The notes under the pieces were generated by a model that saw nothing but the letters and a program-made list of their open reading frames with translations, searched no databases and was not told where the DNA came from. DNA of 60,030 nucleotides, taken from positions 1 through 60,030 of the forward strand of contig NZ_KZ984008.1 in the NCBI RefSeq assembly GCF_003569785.1, in the 5' to 3' direction. The first letter of the stretch is position 1. Every line of letters starts with the position of its first letter. Of the stretch, positions 8,081 through 17,208 are shown piece by piece. The position numbers and the translations under genes were made by a program. The DNA comes from Leucobacter sp. wl10 (lineage in GTDB: Bacteria > Actinomycetota > Actinomycetes > Actinomycetales > Microbacteriaceae).

Positions 8081-9165
8081 CTACCGAGTCTTGGCCCACA
8101 CTGTCCCCCGGTGAACCCCGAACTGACGTGCGACAGCGTTCACTCCGATCCCTCGCTCGCGGACTGTTCGCATAGCGTCCACTTCCTCGTCCGTCAGACG
8201 TGTTCGAGGTCGTTGCTTTGGTTCCGCCGACGCGCCGATCAGCGGGTCATCGTCCTCGCCCTCGGGGTCGGCGTGTCCGCGAATCCCTTGATTCCACGCG
8301 GAAACAAGCCTCTCAACCCGTGGTCGGCTGTTCCCGCAACGCTCCATTGCTTCCACCAGAAGTTCGTTGTTCAAACTTGCGACGTTTCCGGTTTGACCCG
8401 CCTGGATTCCGCCCGCGCCCTGCATGGCGAGGGCGGTGGCGTGGACTGCGGGGTTGAACAGGAAGTCGAACGGTTCGCCTGGTTCGGCGTCGATGCCGCC
8501 CACATCGGTGATGGTCAGGCGCTCGAAGGATGCTTGGTTGGCGATCCGTCGTAGTGAGTCGTCCAGGCTCGTGTAGATCGCGTGGGCGTCTCCGGCGAGG
8601 GCGAGGCAGTCGTCCAGGTGGGCGCGTGCTTGCTCGTACTCGATGCTGGATGCCTCGATCCGGGCGTCGAGGAACGCGACCTGCCGGGCGATGCGGTCTT
8701 GCTCGGTTTTGAGCAGGTCCAGGGGCATGGCTCCGGCGTAGGGGGCTTGCAGGAGCTTGGAGCGTTCGTCGTGGAGGCGGTCGCGTTCGGCGAGTTGGGC
8801 TTTGCGTTCGGTTTTCGCGGTCGCGTAGAGCCGGTCGAACTCGGAGTGGATCAGCTCGCGCAGCGCGCCGACGATGTGCTCGGGTATCTCCATCAGCCGG
8901 TAGTGGTCCTCCACGGCGGCCTCGACATCGGGCACGTACATGGCCTTGCGGTCGCAGCTGGTGCGCTTCTTGTGCCGGCCGGAGCAGATGAAGTAAGGGT
9001 AGATCACCCCGGTGCCGCTCTTGGCGTTGCTCAGGATCAGCCGTGAGCCGCAGGTGCCGCAGAACACGCTGCCTTTGAGGTAGTGGTCGTGGGCTTGGGT
9101 CTTCTCCCCGGAGACGCGGTGTGCGGCGGGTGGGACGGATTCGCCCGCGAACAGCAGCAAGTCCT
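8081..9165 (-). pseudogene. large serine recombinase, C-terminal fragment
   Basis: The minus-strand frame reads as the C-terminal two thirds of a large serine integrase: the zinc ribbon (YLKGSVFCGTCGSRL, then FICSGRHKKRTSC), a long coiled coil (TERKAQLAERDRLHDERSKL and onward), and a terminal resolvase-type HTH (GIGVNAVARQFGVHRGTVWA). The catalytic resolvase domain with its active serine, expected at the N-terminus (about 150 residues), is missing. The homology stops near 9165, where a tctC remnant begins on the other strand. Although the frame stays open to 9382, those codons are antisense to tctC and not recombinase-like. Without the serine domain it cannot recombine. It is probably the broken integrase of the element occupying the left of the window. 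Confidence 0.85.
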
Positions 9166-9891
9166 GCGGACGACGGGCCTCGTGGGCAATGTTCAGGTCG
9201 TAAACATCCCCGGCGCCGCCGGCACCATCGGCCTCGGAACCTTCACGACGTTGGACGGGCGGGCGGACAATCTCCTGGTGACGGGGTCGGGGATGACCGG
9301 AGGGATCGTACTGAACGATTCGCCGGTGGGCTTCGAAGACGTACAGCCGATCGCGAAGCGTGGGTCGCTGATCCGGGAGCAATGCCCTGGTCGGGAGGCT
9401 CCGCCGGGACCATCGACCATCTCCTCATCGCCGAGCTCGCACAATCCACCGGTCTGGATCCCGCGGAGATGACCTACATTCCCAAGTCCGGGGGCGGGGA
9501 GGCGATCCAGGCGCTCCTCAACGGCACGGTCGAAGCCGTCGCCACGGGATACAACGACGTGTCGGATCAGATCGACTCCGGCAGGGTGCGGGCGCTCGCG
9601 GTCAGCAGCTCGCAAGAGCTCGACGGCGTTGACATCCCCACGATCGCCTCGCAGGGATACGACGTCGAGGTCGCCAACTGGCGTGGTCTCCTCGCAGCGC
9701 CGGGGGTGAGCCGGGAACTGGTTGACCAACAGCTCGAACTCATCACCGAGCTGCGGAACAGCGAGGAGTGGCAGGAGGTACTCAAGCGGATGAGATGGGA
9801 GGACGCCTGGCTCACCGGAGACGAACTCGATGAGTTCTTGAAACAGGACATGGCGAAGACTGAAGCATTGGTGAAGGAGCTCGGACTATGA
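9150..9891 (+). pseudogene. tctC-like tripartite tricarboxylate transporter substrate-binding protein, truncated and frameshifted
   Basis: Two frames together resemble TctC. One (about 9150-9360) reads NIPGAAGTIGLGTF and SGMTGGIVLNDSPVGFEDVQPIA. The other (about 9380-9891) reads DPGAMPWSGGSAGTIDHLLI and continues to a normal C-terminus. The signal peptide and first third are absent. Between PIA and DPG roughly 25 codons that intact family members carry are missing and the frame changes, so this is a deletion, not a simple sequencing slip. TctC proteins are periplasmic or lipoprotein binders of tricarboxylates for the TctAB permease. The stop overlaps the tctB start (ATGA), preserving the original operon layout. 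The gene is non-functional. Confidence 0.85.
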
Positions 9892-10380
9892 CCCGCGAAG
9901 CGCACCCCGCTCAACCAGCACCCAAGACCACGAGTGTGCCCATCGGAGAACAATCCTGGTGGGTGGGCAGGTCGGGACTCGTCTTCCCGCTGATCCTGGC
10001 CGCCTTCGCCACCCATCTGCTCGTCGGACAGCTGACCATGACGGTCGCACCCGAGACGGAACCCCCGGGCCCCGGTTTCTTTTCAGCCCTGATCATCGGA
10101 CTCCTGTACCTCTTCGCGGTGCTTCTCGCCATCGGAATCATCCGGCGTCCGCAGCTGCCCGAGGACATGCACGGCGACCTGCGCACTTCCGAGATCCGCG
10201 TCGTGCGTCCCGGCCGCGTGCGCCGCAGTGCGCCGCTGTACAGCGACTGGTCGAGGATCGCCTGGGCGGTCGGGGGATTCGCGGCCTTCATCCTGCTGCT
10301 GCACCCGGCCGGATGGATCCTGGCCGGTGGCCTTCTCTTCTGGACCACGGCGAGAGCCTTCGCTTCACCCCGGCCGTTCA
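9888..10380 (+). pseudogene. tctB-like small permease subunit, 3' truncated
   Basis: The frame starting at 9888 encodes a TctB-type small membrane subunit: a hydrophobic segment at FPLILAAFATHLLVGQL, another at LIIGLLYLFAVLLAIGI, and two more in GFAAFILLLHPAGWILAGGL. After ARAFASPRPF (about 10376) the family similarity ends and the frame runs on into unrelated, proline/arginine-rich translation up to 11156. The last 40-50 residues and the partner tctA gene are gone. A start and four-helix core remain, but without TctA it cannot transport. The break marks the right edge of the accessory region. Confidence 0.75.
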
Positions 10381-10547
10381 AGACGCGTACTCCGCGAGAC
10401 GTGCAAAGTTCGTTCTGGGCCAGGGCAGGCCTGAAACGAGCTGCTGCCCCTGCACTTCCCGCCGTTGCAGCTGAACCTCCAATCCGGTGCAACCTCTCAC
10501 CATGTGCGCCCTCGCGTCGCGCTGCGCCCCAGACTCGGGCTCCGGCC
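10381..10547. other. junction between tctB remnant and chromosomal backbone
   Basis: 167 bases with no recognisable gene, tRNA or clear repeat, between the end of TctB similarity and the stop codon of the lipoprotein gene. It is the most likely place for the end of the integrated or rearranged DNA. Confidence 0.45.
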
Positions 10548-11141
10548 TCATGGCTTCGCAGGCGGAACCGTCTCTCCCTGGCCGAGCGCATCGATCGCGA
10601 GCTCGGTGATCCGACCGGTATCGAGGTCCATCAGCGTCGCCCGCCACACGGGTTCGCCGTTCCTGCTGCCCAGTTCGAGCTCCACGAGTCGCGGGCTCGG
10701 GTAGGTCTCGCCCGAGAGCCGCGCGGCTTCGGCGGTCCCGACCTCGATCCCCGCCAGAGCGCTCTCGGGCAGTTGCACGTAGCCGTCCCGCAGCAGCGAG
10801 CGGTCTCGCGCGTCGATCAGCGCTTCGCGGCCCCGCCGCTCATCGGTCACCCGCTCGCCGGTCCAATCCATCTGCGGGTCCCGGCTCGTCACGCGCCACG
10901 CCCAGCGGTCGTCCTGATACTCGAGGCGGAGGCCGACGATCGTGCCGCCCACCGCCTCGGACTCGCTGGTGAACGCTTCGAGCCAGTCCGACGGCCAGCC
11001 GACCTCCGTCGGAATCCCGCCGCTCGGGTAGTCCTCGCCGACCGTTTCAGGGGCGTCCGGGACGGGGGCGGAGCACGCGGCGAGCGTGAGCGCCGAAGCG
11101 AGGGCGATCGCGCCGGCGAGGGTCTGCCCGGATCGTCTCAA
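10548..11141 (-). CDS. putative secreted lipoprotein of unknown function
   Basis: A 197-residue protein with a lipoprotein signal peptide: basic MRRSGQ, hydrophobic [14 protein letters not shown] and lipobox LAAC near residue 25, followed by [13 protein letters not shown] choose the TTG at 11141 because GAGGAG lies 6 nt upstream and gives a compact signal peptide. An in-frame ATG at 11162 is possible but has no ribosome site. The mature part ([20 protein letters not shown] and [20 protein letters not shown]) reads like two PepSY-type repeats, a fold common in secreted actinobacterial lipoproteins. It is divergent from uvrB. Function is unknown; PepSY assignment is by eye. Confidence 0.7.
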   Translation of the reverse strand: MRRSGQTLAGAIALASALTLAACSAPVPDAPETVGEDYPSGGIPTEVGWPSDWLEAFTSESEAVGGTIVGLRLEYQDDRWAWRVTSRDPQMDWTGERVTDERRGREALIDARDRSLLRDGYVQLPESALAGIEVGTAEAARLSGETYPSPRLVELELGSRNGEPVWRATLMDLDTGRITELAIDALGQGETVPPAKP

Positions 11142-11339
11142 CGTCTTCTCCTCTGAACACATGGGGTCATCAGGATCATATGCCGCGGTTCGCCGAGAAC
11201 CCGATTGCAGGGTTCGCGATTCGCATCCGGCTGAGGCAGGCCGGGCCGCTGCCGATCGTGCGGCCGCGGGGAACCGCCGTGATCGCGGCCGAGGTCCCGG
11301 GTTCGCGGACCGCGGAAGCCGAACGTCGGGGGTGCGGAG

Positions 11340-11345
11340 TAGGCT
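11340..11345 (+). promoter_or_regulatory. uvrB -10 box (leaderless)
   Basis: TAGGCT lies 7 nt before the uvrB ATG, and no ribosome binding site precedes the ATG. The spacing places transcription start at or next to the start codon. No convincing -35 box is seen. Confidence 0.5.
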
Positions 11346-11352
11346 CGAAGGC

Positions 11353-13443
11353 ATGGAAACGACCCGCTCCGTCAGGCCCTTCGAAGTGGTCAGCGAGTAC
11401 GAGCCCTCAGGCGATCAGCCGCAGGCCATCGAGGAGCTCGCGAAGCGAATAGACGCCGGCGAGACGGACATCGTGCTGCTCGGCGCCACCGGCACGGGCA
11501 AGTCCGCGACGACCGCGTGGCTGATCGAGCAGGTGCAGCGGCCGACCCTCATCCTGGCCCACAACAAGACGCTCGCCGCGCAGCTCGCGAACGAGTTCCG
11601 GGAGCTCCTGCCGAACAACTCCGTCGAGTACTTCGTGAGTTACTACGACTATTACCAGCCCGAGGCCTACGTGCCGCAGACCGACACCTTCATCGAGAAG
11701 GACTCCTCGATCAACGCCGAGGTCGAGCGCCTGCGCCACTCGACGACCAACGCGCTGCTCTCGCGGCGCGACACGGTCGTCGTCTCGACGGTGTCGTGCA
11801 TCTACGGCCTCGGCAAGCCCGAGGAGTACTACGAGGCGATGGTGCCGCTCGTCGTCGGCGACGTGCTGGATCGCGACGTGCTGCTGCGACGCTTCGTCGA
11901 CATGCAGTACCAGCGCAACGACATCGAGTTCGTGCGCGGCAACTTCCGGGTGCGCGGCGACACGGTCGAGATCATCCCGATGTACGAGGAGCTCGCGATC
12001 CGGATCGAGTTCTTCGGCGACGAGATCGAGGCGCTGTACTACCTGCACCCCGTCACGGGCGAGGTGATCAAGCGGGTCGAGACGGTCTCGGTGTTCCCGG
12101 GATCCCACTACGTCGCGAGCCGCACCGTGATGAACCGCGCGATGGGCACGATCGCCGAGGAGCTCGACCAGCGCACGGGAGAGCTCAAGCAGCAGAACAA
12201 GCTCGTGGAGGAGCAGCGCCTCCGCATGCGCACCACCTTCGACCTCGAAATGATGGAGCAGATCGGCTTCTGCTCCGGCATCGAGAACTACTCGAGGCAC
12301 ATCGACGGGCGCCGGCCGGGGGAGGCGCCGCACTGCCTGCTCGACTACTTCCCGGACGATTTCCTCGTCGTGATCGACGAGTCGCACGTCACCGTTCCGC
12401 AGATCGGCGCGATGTACGAGGGCGACGCCTCGCGCAAGCGCACCCTCGTCGAGCACGGCTTCCGGCTGCCGAGCGCGCTCGACAACCGCCCGCTCAAGTT
12501 CGACGAGTTCAAGGAGCGGGTGGGGCAGACGGTGTACCTGTCCGCGACGCCCGGCGCCTACGAACTCGCGCGCGCCGACGGCGTGGTCGAGCAGATCATC
12601 CGCCCGACGGGCCTCGTCGATCCCGAGATCGTGGTGAAGCCCTCGCAGGGCCAGATCGACGACCTGCTCGAGGAGGTGCGGGCGCGGGCCGAGCGCGACG
12701 AGCGCGTGCTCGTGACCACGCTCACCAAGCGGATGGCCGAGCAGCTCACCACCTTCATGGAGGAGGCCGGGATACGGGTGCGCTACCTGCACTCCGATGT
12801 GGACACGCTGCGCCGCGTCGAACTGCTCACGGAGCTGCGCGCCGGTGTCTACGACGTGCTCGTCGGCATCAACCTGCTGCGCGAGGGCCTCGACCTGCCC
12901 GAGGTGTCGCTCGTGGCGATCCTCGACGCCGACAAGGAGGGCTTCCTGCGCTCGTCGACCTCGCTCATCCAGACGATCGGCCGCGCGGCGCGCAACGTCT
13001 CCGGGCAGGTGCACATGTACGCCGACACGGTCACGCGGTCCATGCGCGAGGCGATCGACGAGACCAACCGGCGCCGCGAGATCCAGATCGCCTACAACAC
13101 CGAGAACGGTATCGATCCGCAGCCGCTGCGCAAGAAGATCGGCGACATCACCGCGATGCTGGCGCGCGAGGCCGCCGACACCGAGGACGTGCTCTCCCGC
13201 ACCGGGGCGCACGCTCAGCGCAAGGGCGGATCCCCGCAGCGCGCCAAGGGCAAGGCTGCGGCACGAGCGGGCGCGATCGCCGGCGAGGGCGCCGCGAAGC
13301 TCGAGGAGCTCATCGCCGACCTCACCGAGCAGATGCTCGCGGCCGCCGAGGAGCTCAAGTTCGAGCTCGCCGCACGCCTGCGCGACGAAGTGGCGGAGCT
13401 CAAGCGCGAACTCCGCAGCATGGACGCGGCGGGGCACCTGTAG
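11353..13443 (+). CDS. uvrB: excinuclease ABC subunit UvrB
   Basis: A 696-residue protein of normal length. It is the damage-verifying helicase of nucleotide excision repair: it is loaded by UvrA and recruits UvrC. Walker A is GATGTGKS (44-51), the DNA-clamping beta-hairpin begins at Tyr97 ([12 protein letters not shown]), the helicase motif VVIDESH is present, GRAARN is motif VI, and a C-terminal UVR domain ([11 protein letters not shown]...AARLRDEV) contacts UvrC. The ATG at 11353 gives the standard [17 protein letters not shown]-terminus. It is separated from uvrA by a 3.9 kb accessory pocket holding two toxin-antitoxin pairs, whereas the two genes are often closer in relatives. Confidence 0.97.
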   Translation: METTRSVRPFEVVSEYEPSGDQPQAIEELAKRIDAGETDIVLLGATGTGKSATTAWLIEQVQRPTLILAHNKTLAAQLANEFRELLPNNSVEYFVSYYDYYQPEAYVPQTDTFIEKDSSINAEVERLRHSTTNALLSRRDTVVVSTVSCIYGLGKPEEYYEAMVPLVVGDVLDRDVLLRRFVDMQYQRNDIEFVRGNFRVRGDTVEIIPMYEELAIRIEFFGDEIEALYYLHPVTGEVIKRVETVSVFPGSHYVASRTVMNRAMGTIAEELDQRTGELKQQNKLVEEQRLRMRTTFDLEMMEQIGFCSGIENYSRHIDGRRPGEAPHCLLDYFPDDFLVVIDESHVTVPQIGAMYEGDASRKRTLVEHGFRLPSALDNRPLKFDEFKERVGQTVYLSATPGAYELARADGVVEQIIRPTGLVDPEIVVKPSQGQIDDLLEEVRARAERDERVLVTTLTKRMAEQLTTFMEEAGIRVRYLHSDVDTLRRVELLTELRAGVYDVLVGINLLREGLDLPEVSLVAILDADKEGFLRSSTSLIQTIGRAARNVSGQVHMYADTVTRSMREAIDETNRRREIQIAYNTENGIDPQPLRKKIGDITAMLAREAADTEDVLSRTGAHAQRKGGSPQRAKGKAAARAGAIAGEGAAKLEELIADLTEQMLAAAEELKFELAARLRDEVAELKRELRSMDAAGHL

Positions 13444-13652
13444 TGTCGATCGTGTACGGCGAGGTGGTGCTCCCGGGCCTCGGAGTCGTCGCAGGCCCGT
13501 TCACCAGGTGGATGCCGGCGCGGGGGAGCCAGAGCGGCGGCACGGTCGGGCTGCGCTCCGCACCGGGATGGGCGGGAGCCGCGCTCGCGGGTGATCCGGA
13601 GCCGCTGCGGGATCTGCTCCTGCCCGCTCGCCTACATGCGCGTCTCGTCTAG
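13443..13652 (+). CDS. small ORF overlapping the uvrB stop, hypothetical
   Basis: A 69-codon frame starting with GTG that overlaps the uvrB TAG stop (TAGTG), the coupling type seen throughout this window. The protein (MSIVYGEVVLPGLGVVAGPF...) is Gly/Val-rich at the start and has no motif I recognise. It ends on a CTAG shared with the stop codon of the convergent VOC gene. It could be a real coupled gene, or the remnant of a longer gene lost when the accessory pocket was inserted. Confidence 0.35.
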   Translation: MSIVYGEVVLPGLGVVAGPFTRWMPARGSQSGGTVGLRSAPGWAGAALAGDPEPLRDLLLPARLHARLV

Positions 13653-14044
13653 GCGAGCGGCGCATAGAGGTCGATCGAGTTGCCGTCGGGATCGAGCACG
13701 GTCGCGTAGCGCTGTCCCCACGGGGCGTCCCAGGGGGCGGTGCGCGCGGCATCCGGAAACCGGTCCACGATCTCGGCGTAGGCGCTGTCGACCTCGGCCG
13801 CGTTCTGCGCTCGGAAGGCGAACCCGATGCGGTTTTCGCCCTCGGGAAGGTCGAAGTCGGGCAGGAAGCCCCGGACGGTCGAGACGGGATCCCACGCGAG
13901 GATCATGCCGCCGGGCAGCCTCGCCTCGACGTGGGGCGCGTCATCCTGCCCGAGGGGAATGTCCACGCCCAGCACTCGGTAGAACTCGAGCGAGGCTCCG
14001 AGGTCTGCCGTCACGATACCGATGAAGTCGAATTGCAGGGCCAT
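13649..14044 (-). CDS. VOC family (glyoxalase/bleomycin resistance/dioxygenase superfamily) protein
   Basis: A 131-residue single-domain protein with the paired beta-alpha-beta-beta-beta modules of the vicinal oxygen chelate fold. It starts with FDFIGIVTADLGASLEFYRV, where the phenylalanine/tyrosine pattern is typical, and ends with ATVLDPDGNSIDLYAPL, the usual DPDGN turn with a metal-ligand-type position. Substrate cannot be deduced: members include glyoxalase I, dioxygenases and antibiotic-binding proteins. The ATG at 14044 is the natural start. It is convergent with the small ORF after uvrB and opposite in orientation to its neighbours, and belongs to the accessory pocket between uvrB and uvrA. 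Confidence 0.85.
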   Translation of the reverse strand: MALQFDFIGIVTADLGASLEFYRVLGVDIPLGQDDAPHVEARLPGGMILAWDPVSTVRGFLPDFDLPEGENRIGFAFRAQNAAEVDSAYAEIVDRFPDAARTAPWDAPWGQRYATVLDPDGNSIDLYAPLA

Positions 14045-14258
14045 ACCACCGAGCGTAGGCGCTTCGAGCCGTCGCCGCTTGAACGAAACGGACGCACTTG
14101 CGCGGTCGGTTATCTGGGAGCCCCCGGAGTCTCCGTACTGCCGAGTCATCGAATGCGGGGCGTCTTCGCTCACATCACGCGTTTCCAAGCGAGTTCTCTC
14201 AGTTGCTCCCAGATTTGCGCGATGTCGCGTTACCGGCTGCCCGCTTCTTGCAAACTCG
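14045..14258. other. intergenic stretch before the frameshifted gene
   Basis: About 210 bases with lower GC than the backbone. Nothing recognisable beyond short chance frames. Confidence 0.4.
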
Positions 14259-15161
14259 ATGCATGTCGCCATCACACTGCTCAGCACTCCGGGCAACGCA
14301 GCTCCTGTCGTCTCCGTCGATCTCGGATGACGAGTTCTTCGAGGCCACCGGCTATCTCTCCAAGCGCTTCGACCGGCGTGGCGCAGATCTCGACATTCGA
14401 TACGACGAGAGCGCACCCCAGATCTTGTACGACTGGTTCCGGCACGCCCGATCGCGGGTGCCGGACTTTCGGGTGTGTAGCTTCGGGTGCTATGTCGAGA
14501 GCCTCTTCGACGTGGATCTCGGGCTCTATCTCCCCGACGGATGGAGCCACTCCCGCATGCTGTCGCTCAACGAATCTCTCCGCGCCGACCCGAAGTGGGA
14601 CGGCGCGATCCATGCGGCCTATGTGGAGCTGGATCAGAAGCCGAATGCTGCACTGACGTGCTGCGCTGCTGATCGCTGGGCTTGGATCCCGACCCCAGAA
14701 TCTGGGCCTACCTGCTCAAGCGTCCCGATGACCTCGAGGCATGGTGCGCGGTCGGCTTCCGCCTCGGTCCCGAACGCCTACCCGGGTTCATCGGGTTCGC
14801 GGAGGCCGAGCTCATTCCGCGCGTGCTCGCCGTACCACGCTGCCTCGACTACGGCACCTGCGCGGATGACGACGAAGTCGGTGAAGAGTGGCCGATTCTC
14901 GCGCTCTGGAAGATTCTCAGAAAAATCGAGATCGAGTGGGAGTTCCATGGTGCGGGTATGTCTCTCCTGGAATGCGCCGTCCGCTCATGCGATGCAGGTC
15001 TCGGCGACCAGGCAGTGCAGATGTTCTCGCTCCCTGAGTACCAGAGGCGAATCACCGAGAGCACCATCGAACTCCTGGAGGACGCGCGGCAGCGCGAGCA
15101 CCGAACTTACCCGCGAGAGAAGCTGGAGCGACTCCTACAGCACGTGAGAGGTAGAACATGA
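14259..15161 (+). pseudogene. hypothetical gene disrupted by two frameshifts
   Basis: Reading across three frames gives one coherent acidic protein. Frame one, from the ATG at 14259, gives MHVAITLLSTPGNAAPVVSVD. A shift near 14325 continues DDEFFEATGYLSKRFDRRG and YESLFDVDLGLYLPDG-type sequence to about 14670. A second shift continues LDPDPRIWAYLLKRPDDLEAW to the stop at 15161, ending in a helical basic tail. Each half has no start of its own with a ribosome site. The assembled product would be about 300 residues. I do not recognise the family. Either it is a pseudogene or two single-base sequence errors are present. Lower GC than the backbone suggests acquired DNA. It lies just upstream of vapBC. 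Confidence 0.6.
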
Positions 15162-15174
15162 AGACATTCGAGGG

Positions 15175-15180
15175 TAGAAT
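15175..15180 (+). promoter_or_regulatory. vapB -10 box (leaderless)
   Basis: TAGAAT ends 7 nt before the ATG at 15188, the same geometry as several other leaderless starts in this window. The -35 region is weak. Confidence 0.45.
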
Positions 15181-15187
15181 TCGAGGC

Positions 15188-15448
15188 ATGAGCCTCAACA
15201 TCAAGAATGAGGCGACCCACGCCAAGGTGCGCCGCCTCGCCGAACTCACCGGCACAAGCATGACCGCGGCCGTCGATGAGGCGGTCGAGCGTCGGCTGGC
15301 CGAGATTGAAACGCACCGGTGGGGTAGCCGGGGGCCGGAGGCCGAGAGGCTGCTTCAGAGGATTCACGCGGTGTTCACACCCGAGGTCGTCGCGGAGACG
15401 AAACGCTTCGAAGAAGAGCTCTACGACGAGAGCGGGCTCTTCAGGTGA
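15188..15448 (+). CDS. vapB: VapB-type antitoxin
   Basis: An 86-residue antitoxin of the Rv0623-like (PSK operon) type: MSLNIKNEATHAKVRRLAEL, then TGTSMTAAVDEAVERRLAEI, a ribbon-helix-helix N-terminus for DNA binding and a C-terminal toxin-wrapping tail (TPEVVAETKRFEEELYDESG). The ATG at 15188 gives the canonical start; an ATG 10 codons earlier (15158) is less likely. It overlaps vapC by 4 nt (GTGA). VapB neutralises the PIN-domain toxin and, with it, represses the operon. Confidence 0.9.
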   Translation: MSLNIKNEATHAKVRRLAELTGTSMTAAVDEAVERRLAEIETHRWGSRGPEAERLLQRIHAVFTPEVVAETKRFEEELYDESGLFR

Positions 15449-15843
15449 TCGTCGATACGTCCGCGTTGGTCGCGGTCATGAGAGCGGAACCGGGTTACGA
15501 GACGATCGTCGAGGCGCTCGAGCTCGCGTCCTCGAGAGAAATCTCCGCGGCGAGCTACGTCGAGCTGAGCGCGGTGATGGGGCGAACCGCCGAGCGACAG
15601 CTCGCAGTCGACGAGACGCTCGCGGGGTTCCGCGTCGAGATCGTGCCGTTCGACGAGCACCAGGCTCGGATCGCGGTGCAGGCGTATGGGCGCTACGGAC
15701 GGGGCAGCGGGCACCCCGCGAGACTGAATCTGGGAGACGTCTACTCGTACGCACTCGCCTCGGTCACCGGCGAGCCGCTGCTCTACGTGGGAGGCGATTT
15801 CGCTCGCACCGATGTCGCCTCGGTGCTCCCGGCGACCGCCTGA
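15445..15843 (+). CDS. vapC: VapC-type PIN-domain ribonuclease toxin
   Basis: A 132-residue PIN nuclease. The acidic metal-binding residues are visible: Asp4 (IVDTSALVAV), Glu40 (SYVELSAV), Asp98 (LGDVYSYA) and Asp118/Asp123 (GGDFARTDV). VapC toxins cleave tRNA or rRNA when the antitoxin is degraded. All catalytic positions are intact, so the toxin should be active. The GTG start overlaps the vapB stop. It lies 16 bp from the 3' end of the convergent RES toxin gene, so two toxin genes sit tail to tail. Confidence 0.92.
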   Translation: MIVDTSALVAVMRAEPGYETIVEALELASSREISAASYVELSAVMGRTAERQLAVDETLAGFRVEIVPFDEHQARIAVQAYGRYGRGSGHPARLNLGDVYSYALASVTGEPLLYVGGDFARTDVASVLPATA

Positions 15844-15859
15844 GACCGATCGGCTGCCA

Positions 15860-16543
15860 TCACAGCAACAGGTACCCGTATCGCTCGGCGATCGCGTCGA
15901 CCGCGCCGGTGAGCTCCTCCCGGTCGAGGCGGAGCAGCGCGAGCGGGTGCCGCGGGAGCGCGTCCGAGGCGGAGGACCAGAGCACCACCACCCGCGCAGG
16001 GGGCACCACGGAGGACGCCGCGACCACGCCGTCGAGCTCGGGATACCGCGCGCGGATCGCGCGGGCCCACTCCCGGGATCGCTCCCGGTCTCCCGAGGCG
16101 ATGGCGGCGTTGCCGCCCGCGACCGCGACCCAGTCGCTGTCGCTCAGATCGAGCATCCGAAGCGGCCTCGTCGTCTCGAACACCGCGAGGGTCGGCGCCC
16201 CCGCGCTCCGGCGGATGATGCGGTGCTGCTGGAACACCTCGAGCAGGCAGGCTGCGAAGGCCGACTCGATCGCTGAGGCCGGATCGGACGAGGCCGGATT
16301 GCTCTCGAGCACGGTGTACATCACCCCGCACCCGGGATGCGCGCCGGCCGGCTCGGGGTGGGGGTCGAAGCGCGCGTCGAGGGGTCCGAACTCGCGGAAC
16401 TCGAACCACTCCGCCGGGTGAGCCCCGCCCGCCCTGAAGACCCGGGCGAGTGCGACGCCGGCGGACGTTTCGCGCACCCACCCGGCATCCGCGGAGAGAT
16501 CCGGGAAGCGCGCCGGATCTGGAGCGGGCAGGTGCTCGCTCAC
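15860..16543 (-). CDS. RES domain toxin (NAD-degrading type, MbcT-like)
   Basis: A 227-residue RES-family protein. Visible family features are the region ALARVFRAGG (32-40), DARFDP (56-61) with the conserved Arg58, GCGVMYTVLE (71-80), the conserved Glu93 in SAIESAF, and the hydrophobic RPLRMLDLSDSDW (126-138). RES toxins paired with Xre- or HTH-type antitoxins act on NAD+ (hydrolysis or phosphorolysis), as shown for M. tuberculosis MbcT and others. The activity here is inferred by family. The GTG start overlaps the antitoxin stop by 4 nt, so the antitoxin is made first. It is convergent with vapC. Confidence 0.82.
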   Translation of the reverse strand: MSEHLPAPDPARFPDLSADAGWVRETSAGVALARVFRAGGAHPAEWFEFREFGPLDARFDPHPEPAGAHPGCGVMYTVLESNPASSDPASAIESAFAACLLEVFQQHRIIRRSAGAPTLAVFETTRPLRMLDLSDSDWVAVAGGNAAIASGDRERSREWARAIRARYPELDGVVAASSVVPPARVVVLWSSASDALPRHPLALLRLDREELTGAVDAIAERYGYLLL

Positions 16544-17178
16544 GGCAGCCGGTTGAGCGCGTCGTCGACCGCTTCGGCGGCCGCTTCGGGATCTCCGCCC
16601 TGGGCTAGCCACTCGAACGGCGCGAGCGCCTCGCCGTCGATCCGCAGGCGAGACGAGGGAGAGGTGAGCACGCGCTCCGTCAGCAGCAGCGGCGAGCCGG
16701 CCGGGATGGACCGGGCCACCGTTGACCAGCCGAGAGGCTCGCGTCCCTCCGGGAACTGGAACCGCGGAAGGCGCCACCCGTCGGTGCGGCGCTGCGCGAG
16801 CAGGGTGCCCGCGGCGCACCGCTGCCGCACCCTCGCGGTCGTCACCCCCAGTATCTCCGCCGCTTCTGCGACCGTGCAGGCGTGCTGCTCCGTCTGCTGC
16901 TCCCACAGCCGTCCCCGTGTGGTCGCCGGCAGTGCCGACGGCTCCTGTAGGGCCGGCTCGCTCACCCCGAGGCGGCCGAGTGCGGAGATCTCGGCGCCGG
17001 TGAGCCCCCGGAGGTCGGCGTGCTGGTGCGCCACGATCCCCGTCAGCATCTCCTCGGCGACCTCGAGGCCGTCGCCCTCGATCTGCGTGACGAGCGCGAG
17101 CAGGCGATCCCGCGCCGCCCGGTCCTGCGTCCCGTGCGGGAGGCGGGGGGTCCGCTGGGGCAGATGCGCGATGGACAT
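16540..17178 (-). CDS. HTH antitoxin partner of the RES toxin
   Basis: A 212-residue protein with a central helix-turn-helix (residues 101-124: CTVAEAAEILGVTTARVRQRC) of the excisionase/MerR-like type. A C-terminal segment (about 150-212: VARSIPAGSPLLLTERV, then APFEWLAQGGDPEAAAEAVD) resembles the toxin-binding tails of RES-associated antitoxins. The ATG at 17178 has AAAGGA 5-10 nt upstream. It precedes and overlaps the RES gene, the standard antitoxin-toxin order. TTCGATAG direct repeats overlapping its promoter and ribosome site are the likely autoregulatory operator. It is longer than Xre/MbcA-type antitoxins because of an extra N-terminal helical region of about 95 residues of unknown role. 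Confidence 0.75.
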   Translation of the reverse strand: MSIAHLPQRTPRLPHGTQDRAARDRLLALVTQIEGDGLEVAEEMLTGIVAHQHADLRGLTGAEISALGRLGVSEPALQEPSALPATTRGRLWEQQTEQHACTVAEAAEILGVTTARVRQRCAAGTLLAQRRTDGWRLPRFQFPEGREPLGWSTVARSIPAGSPLLLTERVLTSPSSRLRIDGEALAPFEWLAQGGDPEAAAEAVDDALNRLP

Positions 17179-17187
17179 CTCGATCCT

Positions 17188-17208
17188 TTCGATAGCTTGC
17201 TTCGATAG
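17188..17208. repeat. TTCGATAG direct repeats, candidate antitoxin operator
   Basis: TTCGATAG occurs at 17188-17195 and 17201-17208 (13 bp period) immediately upstream of the antitoxin start. On the minus strand the repeats overlap a TACTAT -10-like box (17205-17210) and end just before the ribosome site, which is where a toxin-antitoxin complex would bind to repress the operon. Confidence 0.5.

Noticed and set aside
9166..9382. N-terminal extension of the serine recombinase frame up to 9382
   Set aside because: The codons are antisense to the tctC remnant and do not resemble a resolvase domain; recombinase similarity begins near 9165.
10381..11156. Extension of the tctB frame to a 422-residue protein
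   Set aside because: Beyond about 10380 the translation is antisense to the lipoprotein gene and no longer TctB-like.
11407..13437. A 676-codon open frame antisense to uvrB
   Set aside because: A GC-bias shadow of uvrB: no ribosome site, no recognisable motif, biased composition.
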